From positions 62,001 through 126,000 of the forward strand of contig CAZDWC010000002.1 in assembly GCA_964509075.1 (NCBI GenBank): a stretch of DNA of 64,000 bases, written 5' to 3'. A program made the translations under genes and the position numbers. The notes below the pieces were generated by a model. That model made no database searches. It worked only from the letters and a program-made list of their open reading frames with translations, and had not been told where the DNA came from. Shown here piece by piece: positions 32,397 to 40,889 of the stretch. Each line of letters starts with the position of its first letter. The first letter of the stretch is position 1. The stretch is from UBA7239 sp964509075 (GTDB lineage: Bacteria; Pseudomonadota; Gammaproteobacteria; Pseudomonadales; UBA7239).

Positions 32397-34301
32397 TTAA
32401 CGCGCAGTGGCAGCAGTGTTGCCCGGCTTCCACACCTGACCGATGGCCAGGCTGGTCAGCTTGGTGCGGCTGCCGTAAATCAGGTTGACCAGTGCACGCG
32501 ATACCAGCACCGCCGAGATAATGGAGGTAATGATGCCGAGGCAATGCACCACGGCGAAACCGCGCACCGGGCCGGAACCGAAGGCCAGCAGCATCAAGCC
32601 GACAATAAACGTGGTGACGTTGGAATCGACAATGGTGCCGAATGCGCGGTCGTAGCCCGCCATGATGGCTTTCTGTGGCGAAACACCACCGCGCAACTCT
32701 TCGCGTATGCGCTCGTTGATCAACACGTTGGCATCAATCGCCATACCAAGTGCCAGTGCCATGGCGGCAATACCGGGCAAGGTCAGCGTCGCCTGCAACA
32801 AGGACAACAAGGCCACCAGAAACACCAGGTTGGAGGCCAGTGCCAACACCGAGACAAGACCGAACATCTGGTAGTACGCCAGCATGAATACCGCAATCGC
32901 GACAAATCCCCACAGCGTGGAATGGAAACCGCGACTGATATTTTCTGCACCCAGTGACGGGCCGATGGTACGCTCTTCGATGAAATCTATCGGCGCTACC
33001 AGCGCGCCGGCTCGCAGCAACAGCGCCAGCTCAGAGGCCTCTGCCGTACTGTCCAGACCGGTAATGCGGAACTGCACACCGAGTGCGCTCTGGATGGTTG
33101 CCACGTTGATAAGGCTCTTTTCAACCCGGCGCACACGCACGGGTTCTTCCGTGCCGTCTGCATTGCGGCGCTTCTGCATTTCACTTTTCGTCTCAATGAA
33201 CAGCACGCCCATGGGTCGACCGACATTGTTGCGGGTGGCGCGATTCATTTTCTCGCCGCCCTTGCCATCCAGCGTGATGTTGACCTGCGGGAATCCACTT
33301 TCAGGATCAAAAGACGAGGCGGCACCGGTTACTTGATCACCGGTAACAATGAGTGATTTTTCCAGTTCATATTCGCGCCCCGGCTGATTGCGAAACGCGA
33401 ATTTCTCACGCTGTGACAGCGGCGTATTGCCGTCGGCGACCAGACGGAATTCAAGATTGGCCGTCTTGCCGATGATACGTTTCGCTTGCGCAGCATCCTG
33501 TACGCCGGGCAACTCCACCACAATGCGGCTGCGTCCCTGGCGCTGCACCAGCGGCTCAGCCACACCGAGTTCATTGACACGATTGCGCAGCGAAACAATG
33601 TTTTGTGTCACGGCGTAATCTTCCTGTTCACGCACGGCGGCTTCGCTTAATGAGAGCGTCACCTGGAACTGGCCATCCTTTTCCTCTTCACGGCGCAGCA
33701 TGTCGCCGGCCTGCTTGTAAACAACCGGCATGGCTTCATCACGGGCAGCAGCATCCGGAAACTTCACGACAATGGAAGGCCCATCCAGACGCACCACCCA
33801 CTGGCGATTTTTCAGATTCGCGTCAATCAGCGCGCGGCGCAGGTCGGCAGCAATACCTTCCACTTTCTTGGCCATCATGGCGGTGGTATCAACTTCTAGC
33901 AGAAAGTGCACGCCACCGGCCAGATCCAGACCAAGCTTCATTGGTTTGCCACCAAGACTCACCAGCCAAGCTGGCGTGGTGGGCGCCAGGTTGAGCGCGA
34001 CAACATAATCCACACCCAAGGCCTTTTCGACTGCCGCCTTGGCCAACAACTGCTGTTCGCGTTGATTGAGGCGAATCAGCACCACGCTGGCATTCAATTC
34101 CGTTGCCTTGACGCCAATGCCAGCCTCATTCAGCGCCGCCACAGACTGGTCAACCACCGCCTGCTGCATTTGCGTGGCACCCGACTCCCCGGAAATCTGG
34201 ATGGCCGCATCCGGGTGATAGAGATTGGGGAGTGCATACAGCATCCCCAGCCCAAGAATCACGGCCACAAGAAGGTTCTTCCACAATGGATAGCGGTTCA
34301 T
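32397..34301 (-). CDS. secD: Protein translocase subunit SecD
   Basis: The partner of SecF: an N-terminal TM (NRYPLWKNLLVAVILGLGMLYALPNL), a large periplasmic region starting with KLGLDLAGGVHFLLEVD, and five C-terminal helices including LALGMAIDANVLINERIREEL. ATG 34301 gives 634 residues, near the family length; the open frame extends 58 codons further but that part has no SecD character. The yajC gene that usually precedes secD is missing; a divergent membrane-protein gene lies there instead. Confidence 0.96.
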   Translation of the reverse strand: MNRYPLWKNLLVAVILGLGMLYALPNLYHPDAAIQISGESGATQMQQAVVDQSVAALNEAGIGVKATELNASVVLIRLNQREQQLLAKAAVEKALGVDYVVALNLAPTTPAWLVSLGGKPMKLGLDLAGGVHFLLEVDTTAMMAKKVEGIAADLRRALIDANLKNRQWVVRLDGPSIVVKFPDAAARDEAMPVVYKQAGDMLRREEEKDGQFQVTLSLSEAAVREQEDYAVTQNIVSLRNRVNELGVAEPLVQRQGRSRIVVELPGVQDAAQAKRIIGKTANLEFRLVADGNTPLSQREKFAFRNQPGREYELEKSLIVTGDQVTGAASSFDPESGFPQVNITLDGKGGEKMNRATRNNVGRPMGVLFIETKSEMQKRRNADGTEEPVRVRRVEKSLINVATIQSALGVQFRITGLDSTAEASELALLLRAGALVAPIDFIEERTIGPSLGAENISRGFHSTLWGFVAIAVFMLAYYQMFGLVSVLALASNLVFLVALLSLLQATLTLPGIAAMALALGMAIDANVLINERIREELRGGVSPQKAIMAGYDRAFGTIVDSNVTTFIVGLMLLAFGSGPVRGFAVVHCLGIITSIISAVLVSRALVNLIYGSRTKLTSLAIGQVWKPGNTAATAR

Positions 34302-34461
34302 ACCCTGATTTGTCTCCCCGGAGATCCAGCCAGACCGGCCGGCAAAAAATGTGGCGGCGATTGTAGCAGCAGTTCGATGGGGCACACAGCTTGCTGCCAG
34401 CATTGCCTTCGCCCAATATACGGCAGGCACACACAAGCCGCGCCCGAGCAATCGACACACC

Positions 34462-36231
34462 ATGCACCCGCACACACGACATCAGCATATTGTCAGCAAG
34501 TATCTGATGAACTTGCTGACAATATTGCCTGTAGCGGGCTTTCTGACAGTGATCTGGCTTGTAGCTTCCAACACCCCGCAAGGCGACGACATCGTCGATG
34601 CCATCCTGCTGGTCTGCCGCTATACCAATAGCGAGAACTGGAGCGAACGGCTGGCAGCCATTTTCTGGCAGTACCAGCAACACAATCAGGTTTTCATGAG
34701 GCTCACCTATCTTGCCGGTTACCTGGCAACAGGCGAGGTCAACCTGCACTTGCTGCTTTTTGTCGGCAGCCTTTTCAACTGCGGAACGCTTTACCTGTTT
34801 GCAAAAAATCTGCGGCGCCATCAGTTTCCTGATTATTGTCTCCCAGTAACCGCTCTGCTGCTTTTCAGCTTCTGCTATTACGATGTGCCATTCTGGGCAG
34901 CCTGCGTAGTCGGCTATAGCGGTACCTTGCTGCTGGCCTGTCTCTGCCTTTATCTGCTGGATTTGCAAAAACCGCGCATTGTCTGGGCATTGGCCTGCTA
35001 TTGGCTGGCCTCTTACACCATGGTCTCTGGCACCTTGTTGTTCCCCATCGGCACGCTGATCATCCTCTATCGCCATTTTTCAGGCGGCTATCGACACAGT
35101 CGCACAGAACTTGCCACATGGTTTGTCGGCGGCACTGCCTGTATTGTCGCACGCATACTGACCATCAATATTTTTTCCTGGGATCTGTACGGCGGCAAAC
35201 CGCTGGATGTGGATATCTGGCATTTTCAACGCAACATGACGGCATTCCTTGCATCACTGGGAGGCGCTCCATTTGAAGTCAAAACCTTCCGCATGGAAAA
35301 AATTGTACTCGGCAGTATTATTTTACTGTCTTATGCCTGCCTGATTTACAAACGCAAGCTGTTTACTTCCCCTTTCATACTTGGCGTTGCACTTTTTTGC
35401 AGCGGATTCCTGCTGTTGGTTTCCACGTTCCGCGAATCGGATGTGAATGGCTACAAACTCTACACAGCAACGCATCTTGCGGCTTTTTTCTCGCTGATGG
35501 CAAAACCGATAACAGGGCGCAAATACATCGCTCCCCTGCTGCTGATCATGGCCATTACGTTCAACCTGGGCGTCCTGCACGGGCGACTACCCACGATTAT
35601 CGAGCGCCAGATTGAACGCGACCAGCGCTTCATGAGCGAGCTGCCAATACTGGAGACTGTACGCAATGACAAATGGGAAAAAGGCATTTTGCTGGAGGCG
35701 ATGAGTCGAGATATTTACAGACCCTTGCAGCACAACCACCACATAGCACAAGCCAAAACCATTACACGCATACCGTCGTGCGACTATAAAAATGCAACGA
35801 CAACGCAGACATTGCAGACAGCCACATCGCCACGCTCATACATCATTGCGCTCCACGCCGAAACAGGCCCAGCAGTTCCAGCACAAATACAGTTGTGTGG
35901 CCCGCAAAATTATCGCATAGACATCAGCGCGCCTTTCGACGCACTGGCTGCGTTTCGGCCCAGCAGCACACAATGGCTTATGCTGGACAAACGCGATTTT
36001 GCTCCCGGGCGTTACGATGTCGCATGGAGCAACGGCGCGCAAACAGTTGTACAGCATGATGCAATGGAAATTGCGCCGGCAGATCGCTCAGGCTTCTACG
36101 CGGACTACTGCAAGAAGGCACAAAAAGCACCAAAAGCTTTCAACGCCGTACCGGCTTATTTTTGCAACAATATCGCCAAAGATGAGACAACAAAAACAAC
36201 ATCCTACAACGGCGGCACCGGCAATCCCTGA
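34462..36231 (+). CDS. Polytopic membrane protein of unknown function
   Basis: A roughly 589-residue protein. It has an N-terminal TM (MNLLTILPVAGFLTVIWLVAS), a periplasmic loop with GDDIVD and FWQYQQHNQVFMRL, then about eight to nine further hydrophobic segments to about residue 385, and a ~200-residue soluble C-terminal domain. The acidic first loop followed by a QHN motif and many helices is reminiscent of GT-C-type membrane glycosyltransferases, but I do not recognise the family. Start is uncertain: ATG 34462 or 34507, neither with a clear ribosome-binding site. It is opposite in strand to secD and tgt, its 3' end overlaps the tgt 3' end by 28 bp, and it occupies the usual yajC position. 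Confidence 0.75.
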   Translation: MHPHTRHQHIVSKYLMNLLTILPVAGFLTVIWLVASNTPQGDDIVDAILLVCRYTNSENWSERLAAIFWQYQQHNQVFMRLTYLAGYLATGEVNLHLLLFVGSLFNCGTLYLFAKNLRRHQFPDYCLPVTALLLFSFCYYDVPFWAACVVGYSGTLLLACLCLYLLDLQKPRIVWALACYWLASYTMVSGTLLFPIGTLIILYRHFSGGYRHSRTELATWFVGGTACIVARILTINIFSWDLYGGKPLDVDIWHFQRNMTAFLASLGGAPFEVKTFRMEKIVLGSIILLSYACLIYKRKLFTSPFILGVALFCSGFLLLVSTFRESDVNGYKLYTATHLAAFFSLMAKPITGRKYIAPLLLIMAITFNLGVLHGRLPTIIERQIERDQRFMSELPILETVRNDKWEKGILLEAMSRDIYRPLQHNHHIAQAKTITRIPSCDYKNATTTQTLQTATSPRSYIIALHAETGPAVPAQIQLCGPQNYRIDISAPFDALAAFRPSSTQWLMLDKRDFAPGRYDVAWSNGAQTVVQHDAMEIAPADRSGFYADYCKKAQKAPKAFNAVPAYFCNNIAKDETTKTTSYNGGTGNP

Positions 36232-37334
36232 TCTGCGTAATGCCGTGCAACATAAGCATCGAGTTGGCCCGCAGCAATAGCTGCACGCAAACCCGCCATC
36301 AGGCGCTGATAAAAACGCAGGTTGTGGATGGTATTGAGCTGCGCCCCAAGAATTTCACCGCATTTGTCCAGATGATAAAGATAAGCGCGTGAAAAGTTCT
36401 TGCAGGTGTAACAATCGCAGGTCTCATCCAGCGGACGCTCATCGTGGCGGTATTGGGCATTGCGCAATTTAAGCTTGCCGGATGGTACAAACAGGTAGGC
36501 ATTGCGCGCATTGCGCGTCGGCATTACGCAATCAAACATATCGACACCGCGACGCACAGCCTCCACCAGATCATTGGGCGTACCCACGCCCATCACATAG
36601 CGCGGTCTGTCCGCCGGCATGTGCTGCACAATCGTATCCAGCACATGCAGCATTTCCTCTTTCGGCTCGCCGACAGACAAACCGCCCAGCGCATAACCGT
36701 CAAAGCCGATATCCTGCAAACCATCGAGCGATTTGCGACGCAGGTGCTCATACATGCCGCCCTGCACAATGCCGAAGAGCGCGGCGTCGTTATCGCCGTG
36801 GGCTTCGCGCGAACGTTTGGCCCAGCGCAAAGACAATTCCATCGAAGTTTTTGCCTGTTCTTCCGTTGCCGGATACGGCGTGCACTCATCAAAAATCATG
36901 GCGATGTCCGAACCGAGCTTGTGCTGCACGGCAATCGCCTCTTCCGGGCCGAGAAATACCGGGCTGCCATCCACCGGTGAGCGGAACGAAACACCCGCCT
37001 CGTTGATCTTGCGCAGTTTGCCGAGACTCCACACCTGGAATCCGCCGGAATCGGTGAGGATCGGTTTTGGCCATTGCATGAAACCGTGCAGGCTGCCGAA
37101 GCGCTCGATCACTTCAGTGCCCGGACGCAACATCAAGTGAAAAGTATTGCCGAGCACGATTTCAGCACCGATTTCCAGAATATCGCGCGGCGGCATCGCC
37201 TTCACCGTGCCGTAGGTGCCCACCGGCATAAACGCAGGCGTTTGCACATCACCGCGCGGAAAATGCATGACGCCGCGACGCGCCTGCCCGTCGGTGGCCA
37301 ACAATTCAAACTGCATGCGACAGCTGCGCGTCAT
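36204..37334 (-). CDS. tgt: tRNA-guanine transglycosylase Tgt
   Basis: Tgt exchanges guanine 34 of His, Asp, Asn and Tyr tRNAs for preQ1, the queuosine precursor. The 376-residue product has TDSGGFQVWSLG (nucleophile-region), DECTPYP, FGIVQGGMYEHLR, GGLSVGEPKEEM, and the zinc site CDCYTCKNFSRAYLYHL with a downstream His. Start ATG 37334 overlaps the queA stop (ATGA) and has GAGG upstream; Met7 at 37316 is where E. coli Tgt begins. Confidence 0.97.
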   Translation of the reverse strand: MTRSCRMQFELLATDGQARRGVMHFPRGDVQTPAFMPVGTYGTVKAMPPRDILEIGAEIVLGNTFHLMLRPGTEVIERFGSLHGFMQWPKPILTDSGGFQVWSLGKLRKINEAGVSFRSPVDGSPVFLGPEEAIAVQHKLGSDIAMIFDECTPYPATEEQAKTSMELSLRWAKRSREAHGDNDAALFGIVQGGMYEHLRRKSLDGLQDIGFDGYALGGLSVGEPKEEMLHVLDTIVQHMPADRPRYVMGVGTPNDLVEAVRRGVDMFDCVMPTRNARNAYLFVPSGKLKLRNAQYRHDERPLDETCDCYTCKNFSRAYLYHLDKCGEILGAQLNTIHNLRFYQRLMAGLRAAIAAGQLDAYVARHYADQGLPVPPL

Positions 37335-38407
37335 CCTACATATTCCTCTTCAATATTCTCGTCAGCTGCGCGCGGGTTGCGTGTCAACCACATCGCATCG
37401 CCATAACTGAAAAACCGGTAACGCTGCGCCACTGCTTCGCGGTAAGCGCGCATCGTGTTGGCGTAACCCGCAAAGGCCGACACCAACATCAGCAAGGTGG
37501 ACTCCGGCAAATGAAAGTTGGTCACCAGGGCATCGACCACCCGGAAACGGTAGCCCGGATAAATAAAAATTGCCGTATCGCCACTGAATGCTTGCAACTC
37601 ACCGCCCTGCGCCGCCGTTTCCAGACAGCGCACGCTGGTCGTGCCCACGGCAATCACTCTGCCACCCAGCGCACGTGTGCGCGCCACGGCATCACACACC
37701 GCCTGCGTGACTTCTATCCATTCACTGTGCATGCGGTGATCGCGAATATCATCGGTGCGCACAGGCCGGAACGTGCCGGCACCGACATGCAGGGTGACAA
37801 ATGCCGTCGCCACACCGCGCGCGCGCAGATCCGCCAGCAGCAGGTGATCAAAATGCAGTCCGGCCGTCGGTGCCGCGACAGCACCCGGCGTCTGTGCATA
37901 AACAGTCTGGTAGCGTTCGCGATCTTCGGCATTATCACTGCGCGCGATGTAAGGGGGCAGCGGCATATGGCCCAGCAGATCCAGCCACGCATGTACGCTG
38001 CGCGTCGGATCAAAGCGCAGGTGAAACAGATCGTCCTCGCGGCCCAGCATCTCCACGCACAACTGTGTTTCACCGTCACCGAACAGCAGTTGTGCCCCGG
38101 CTTTCGGCGCCTTGCTGGCGCGCACATGGGCGAGCACTTCATGTTCATTCAACACGCGTTCAACCAGCACCTCCACCTGCCCGCCACTCGGCTTATGCCC
38201 GAGCAGGCGCGCCGGCAGCACACGCGTATTGTTGAACACCATCAGATCACCGGGACGCACCAGCTCGCACAGATCGACAAACTGGCGGTGCGACAGCGCG
38301 CCGGAAGGGCCGTCCAGGCACAGCAGACGGCTGCCCGTGCGCTCGGCACAGGGCTCGGCGGCAATCAGTTCGTCGGGCAGATCGTAGTGAAACCACTGGC
38401 GCTGCAT
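37331..38407 (-). CDS. queA: S-adenosylmethionine:tRNA ribosyltransferase-isomerase QueA
   Basis: QueA transfers the ribosyl moiety of SAM to preQ1-tRNA, giving epoxyqueuosine. The 358-residue product starts FHYDLPDELIAAEPCAERTGSRLL and contains DLMVFNNTRVLPARLLG, GAVAAPTAGLHFDHLL, THVGAGTF-like LHVGAGTFRPV, and TNFHLPESTLLMLVSAFAG. ATG 38407 matches family starts; a longer frame adds 16 residues without support. It is coupled to tgt. Confidence 0.96.
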   Translation of the reverse strand: MQRQWFHYDLPDELIAAEPCAERTGSRLLCLDGPSGALSHRQFVDLCELVRPGDLMVFNNTRVLPARLLGHKPSGGQVEVLVERVLNEHEVLAHVRASKAPKAGAQLLFGDGETQLCVEMLGREDDLFHLRFDPTRSVHAWLDLLGHMPLPPYIARSDNAEDRERYQTVYAQTPGAVAAPTAGLHFDHLLLADLRARGVATAFVTLHVGAGTFRPVRTDDIRDHRMHSEWIEVTQAVCDAVARTRALGGRVIAVGTTSVRCLETAAQGGELQAFSGDTAIFIYPGYRFRVVDALVTNFHLPESTLLMLVSAFAGYANTMRAYREAVAQRYRFFSYGDAMWLTRNPRAADENIEEEYVG

Positions 38408-38506
38408 GGCGTGTGCGTCATCGGGGGGAGGCTCGGGGCGCGCATTGTTCCACAATCATTGCCGGCACAGAACCCCACCCGCAGGGAACCCGACCGCCAA
38501 ACAGCG

Positions 38507-38535
38507 TTGCCCGTGCGCCGGCACTGCTATAGAAT
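38507..38535 (+). promoter_or_regulatory. Promoter of tRNA-Leu
   Basis: -35 TTGCCC (38507-38512) and -10 TAGAAT (38530-38535) with a 17-bp spacer, followed by a GC-rich discriminator (GCGCGCC) typical of stringently controlled stable-RNA promoters. Confidence 0.7.
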
Positions 38536-38548
38536 GCGCGCCTCCTTA

Positions 38549-38633
38549 GCCGGAATGGCGGAATCGGTAGACGCGCACGACTCAAACTCGTGTTCCGAAA
38601 GGAGTGAGAGTTCGAGTCTCTCTTCCGGCACCA
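38549..38633 (+). tRNA. tRNA-Leu (anticodon CAA)
   Basis: An 85-base class II tRNA with encoded CCA. The acceptor stem is GCCGGAA (38549-38555) with TTCCGGC (38623-38629), then discriminator A and CCA. The anticodon stem CACGA/TCGTG holds loop CTCAAAC, giving anticodon CAA for UUG codons. A long variable arm and the TTCGAGT T-loop are present. It has its own promoter and terminator. Confidence 0.97.
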
Positions 38634-38666
38634 TATCCACTGTCACTACCAGACAGCGAAAACATC

Positions 38667-38691
38667 AAAGCCCGCTTTTGCGGGCTTTTTT
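38667..38691. terminator. Rho-independent terminator after tRNA-Leu
   Basis: AAAGCCCGC and GCGGGCTTTTTT form a GC stem with a TTTT loop followed by a T-run. It lies 34 bp after the tRNA and, thanks to the leading A-run, may also close the convergent PilZ gene. Confidence 0.92.
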
Positions 38692-38719
38692 GTATCTATC
38701 CAAATCTGCGCGCTAAACA

Positions 38720-39136
38720 TCAGGACACACAACTGCGCGGATACAACCGCGCATATTTATCTATCCACTCGCGCGCGGCCTGTTCCTCGCTGAGCTTGCG
38801 CCCCTCGCGCTGCAAGGCGCGGCGTCGGTAGAGTTCGATTTCGCAGACCTGCTCGGCCATGCGCGATTCAAACGCCGCTGACTCGGAGGCAAACTGGATG
38901 CCCACTTCAAAGTGATCCATCACCTGCTTGCACCACGCCACCACTCCGTGGCCGTGATAAGAAGGCGGGTGAATATCGGGAATGTCAATTTCCACTTCCG
39001 TGCCCGGCCGCAACTTGTGCGGCGAACTGCAGCACAGACCACCGTAACTGAAGTTTTTCAAGCGCATGCGCGGCTGGCCGGCACAGGCCTGCAATTCAAT
39101 GGGCACATCAACAGGATGTCTGAGATATCGGCGCAT
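38720..39136 (-). CDS. PilZ domain protein
   Basis: A 138-residue single PilZ-domain protein, the c-di-GMP-binding module. The RRYLRHP motif (RxxxR) is at the N-terminus and NFSYGGL occupies the position of the (D/N)xSxxG motif, so ligand binding is plausible. A basic helical C-terminal tail (about 95-138) follows. The output partner is not evident. It stands on the minus strand between the tRNA terminator and the YkgJ gene. Confidence 0.9.
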   Translation of the reverse strand: MRRYLRHPVDVPIELQACAGQPRMRLKNFSYGGLCCSSPHKLRPGTEVEIDIPDIHPPSYHGHGVVAWCKQVMDHFEVGIQFASESAAFESRMAEQVCEIELYRRRALQREGRKLSEEQAAREWIDKYARLYPRSCVS

Positions 39137-39200
39137 GATGGCTACCTCCCTCGCCTACTGCCTTTACTGTAGCCCAGGAAGGGAACGCGGCCAGTGCGCC

Positions 39201-39584
39201 TCAAGCCTTCGCGCGATAAGCGCAGAAGCCGGGACGCGGGCCGATACCGGGGTGGTTGCGGCAGGTATCGGGGCGGCGCTCGTAAATCGTGCAGCGACGC
39301 GTCTGGCGGTCGAGGTAGCAGCAGTCGCCGCTCGAATGTTGCGCCAGCGTAAAGATGGCATCGCGCTGGTTGAAATGCTGCACTACACCAGCTTTCATCA
39401 GGCGCTTGGCGATCTGGCGAGGCGGTTCGTCCAGCTCGAAAGTTTCGATCAGCCCCATGCGCAACAGGTCCGGCAGGCGCACTTCCACCGGCAGCTGGCA
39501 GCAGCCCGCCATGCAGCTGTCACACAGGCCCTTGCGATAGCGATGCCAGGTCTCGGTGCGGGTGATGTCGGCGCCATAGGCCAT
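39201..39584 (-). CDS. YkgJ family cysteine-cluster protein
   Basis: A 127-residue protein with eight or more cysteines in YkgJ-type spacing: CDSCMAGCC near the N-terminus, GDCCYLDRQTRRCTIYERRPDTCRNHPG, and a final C. These clusters are thought to bind zinc or an Fe-S cluster; no enzymatic role is established. ATG 39584 has GGGAG ten bases upstream; an earlier ATG at 39614 is a possible start. Confidence 0.87.
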   Translation of the reverse strand: MAYGADITRTETWHRYRKGLCDSCMAGCCQLPVEVRLPDLLRMGLIETFELDEPPRQIAKRLMKAGVVQHFNQRDAIFTLAQHSSGDCCYLDRQTRRCTIYERRPDTCRNHPGIGPRPGFCAYRAKA

Positions 39585-39706
39585 GGAATCAGCTTCTCCC
39601 AAACGGTGACGCATGATACGTGGTGGATGATGCGTCGTGCATAATACAGCCCTGCCCGTTTTTGCCCACGCATTCACCCGCCTCCGTCTTGCGAGCACCA
39701 CACATC

Positions 39707-40876
39707 ATGTCTTCATCCCGTAAATCGTCGTCCACATCCAGTATTCTCGGCACACTCTCCCATGCGGATTTCATCGCCCGCTACTGGCAACAGCAACCGC
39801 TGTTGATTCGTGAAGCATTGCCGGCCATTGCCGGCGTGATCGACGGCAATGACCTCGCCGGCATCGCCTGTGAAGCGGATGCAGAAGCACGCCTGATCCT
39901 CACCGAGGCCGAGCAAACAGACTGGCAGTGCGAACAGGGCCCGTTCAAAGCCAAACGTTTCAAGACGCTGCCACCGTCACACTGGACACTGCTGGTGCAA
40001 TCGGTGGATCAGTGGATACCGGAAATCGCCGACTTGCTGCAGCACTTCAGTTTCCTGCCGCGCTGGCGACTCGATGACATCATGATCAGCTACGCCACCG
40101 ATGGCGGCGGCGTCGGCCCGCACTTCGATTACTACGATGTGTTTCTGCTGCAAGCCTCCGGCACCAGGCGCTGGCAAACAGGGCAGCGCTGTGATGAACA
40201 TTCACCGCTGCGCGATCATCCGCAGATGAAACTGCTGCGCGACTTTGACACCGCCGATACCTACGATTTGCAAACGGGCGACATGCTGTACCTGCCCGCC
40301 GGTGTCGCACACTGGGGCACTGCCGTGGGCGATGACTGCATCACCATTTCCATCGGTTTTCGCGCCGCCTCACAGCAGGAATTGCTGCACTGCGCACTGG
40401 AAACAATCGCGGAAACATTGCCTGCCAATCGCCGCTATCGCGACAGCATTGCCGCGATAGACAGCGATACTTTTTGCATCAACGAGGCAGCCATCGACAA
40501 CCTGATGGCGATGTGGAAGGAACTGGATCCCGTCGAGATTCGCAGGGCACTGATGTTGGCACTGGGCACCGAAGCCACGCTGCCGCGCTATCAGGAACGC
40601 ATTTTCTGCGAGAAGCCGATCAGCGCAGCACAGCTGCAGAAAAAATTACAGAAAAGCGATAGCCTGCCTGTCCACCACCACCACGGCAGCCGCTTTGCCT
40701 ATCGCGATTGCGGTGACAATGGTGCTGAATTGTTCATCGATGGCGAAGCGCACGCGGTGCCGCTAACAGTCGCGCGCGGTATTTGTCACGGCGCCATTAC
40801 CTGCAAGGATTTCGATGCAGAAAACATTCGCGCAGTATTACTGAAGCTGATCAATCAGGGCAGCGTGTTTTTGTAA
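39707..40876 (+). CDS. roxA: 50S ribosomal protein L16 arginine hydroxylase (RoxA/YcfD, JmjC-type)
   Basis: A Fe(II)/2-oxoglutarate oxygenase that hydroxylates an arginine of ribosomal protein L16. The 389-residue product has the cupin/JmjC core with iron ligands His139 and Asp141 (GPHFDYYDVF) and His202 (LPAGVAHWG), preceded by FLPRWRLDDIMISYA and followed by SIGFRAAS, then a C-terminal winged-helix-like region as in YcfD. ATG 39707 gives family length. It is convergent with tilS, 13 bp apart. Confidence 0.93.
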   Translation: MSSSRKSSSTSSILGTLSHADFIARYWQQQPLLIREALPAIAGVIDGNDLAGIACEADAEARLILTEAEQTDWQCEQGPFKAKRFKTLPPSHWTLLVQSVDQWIPEIADLLQHFSFLPRWRLDDIMISYATDGGGVGPHFDYYDVFLLQASGTRRWQTGQRCDEHSPLRDHPQMKLLRDFDTADTYDLQTGDMLYLPAGVAHWGTAVGDDCITISIGFRAASQQELLHCALETIAETLPANRRYRDSIAAIDSDTFCINEAAIDNLMAMWKELDPVEIRRALMLALGTEATLPRYQERIFCEKPISAAQLQKKLQKSDSLPVHHHHGSRFAYRDCGDNGAELFIDGEAHAVPLTVARGICHGAITCKDFDAENIRAVLLKLINQGSVFL

Positions 40877-40889
40877 TCGACGTACCGGA

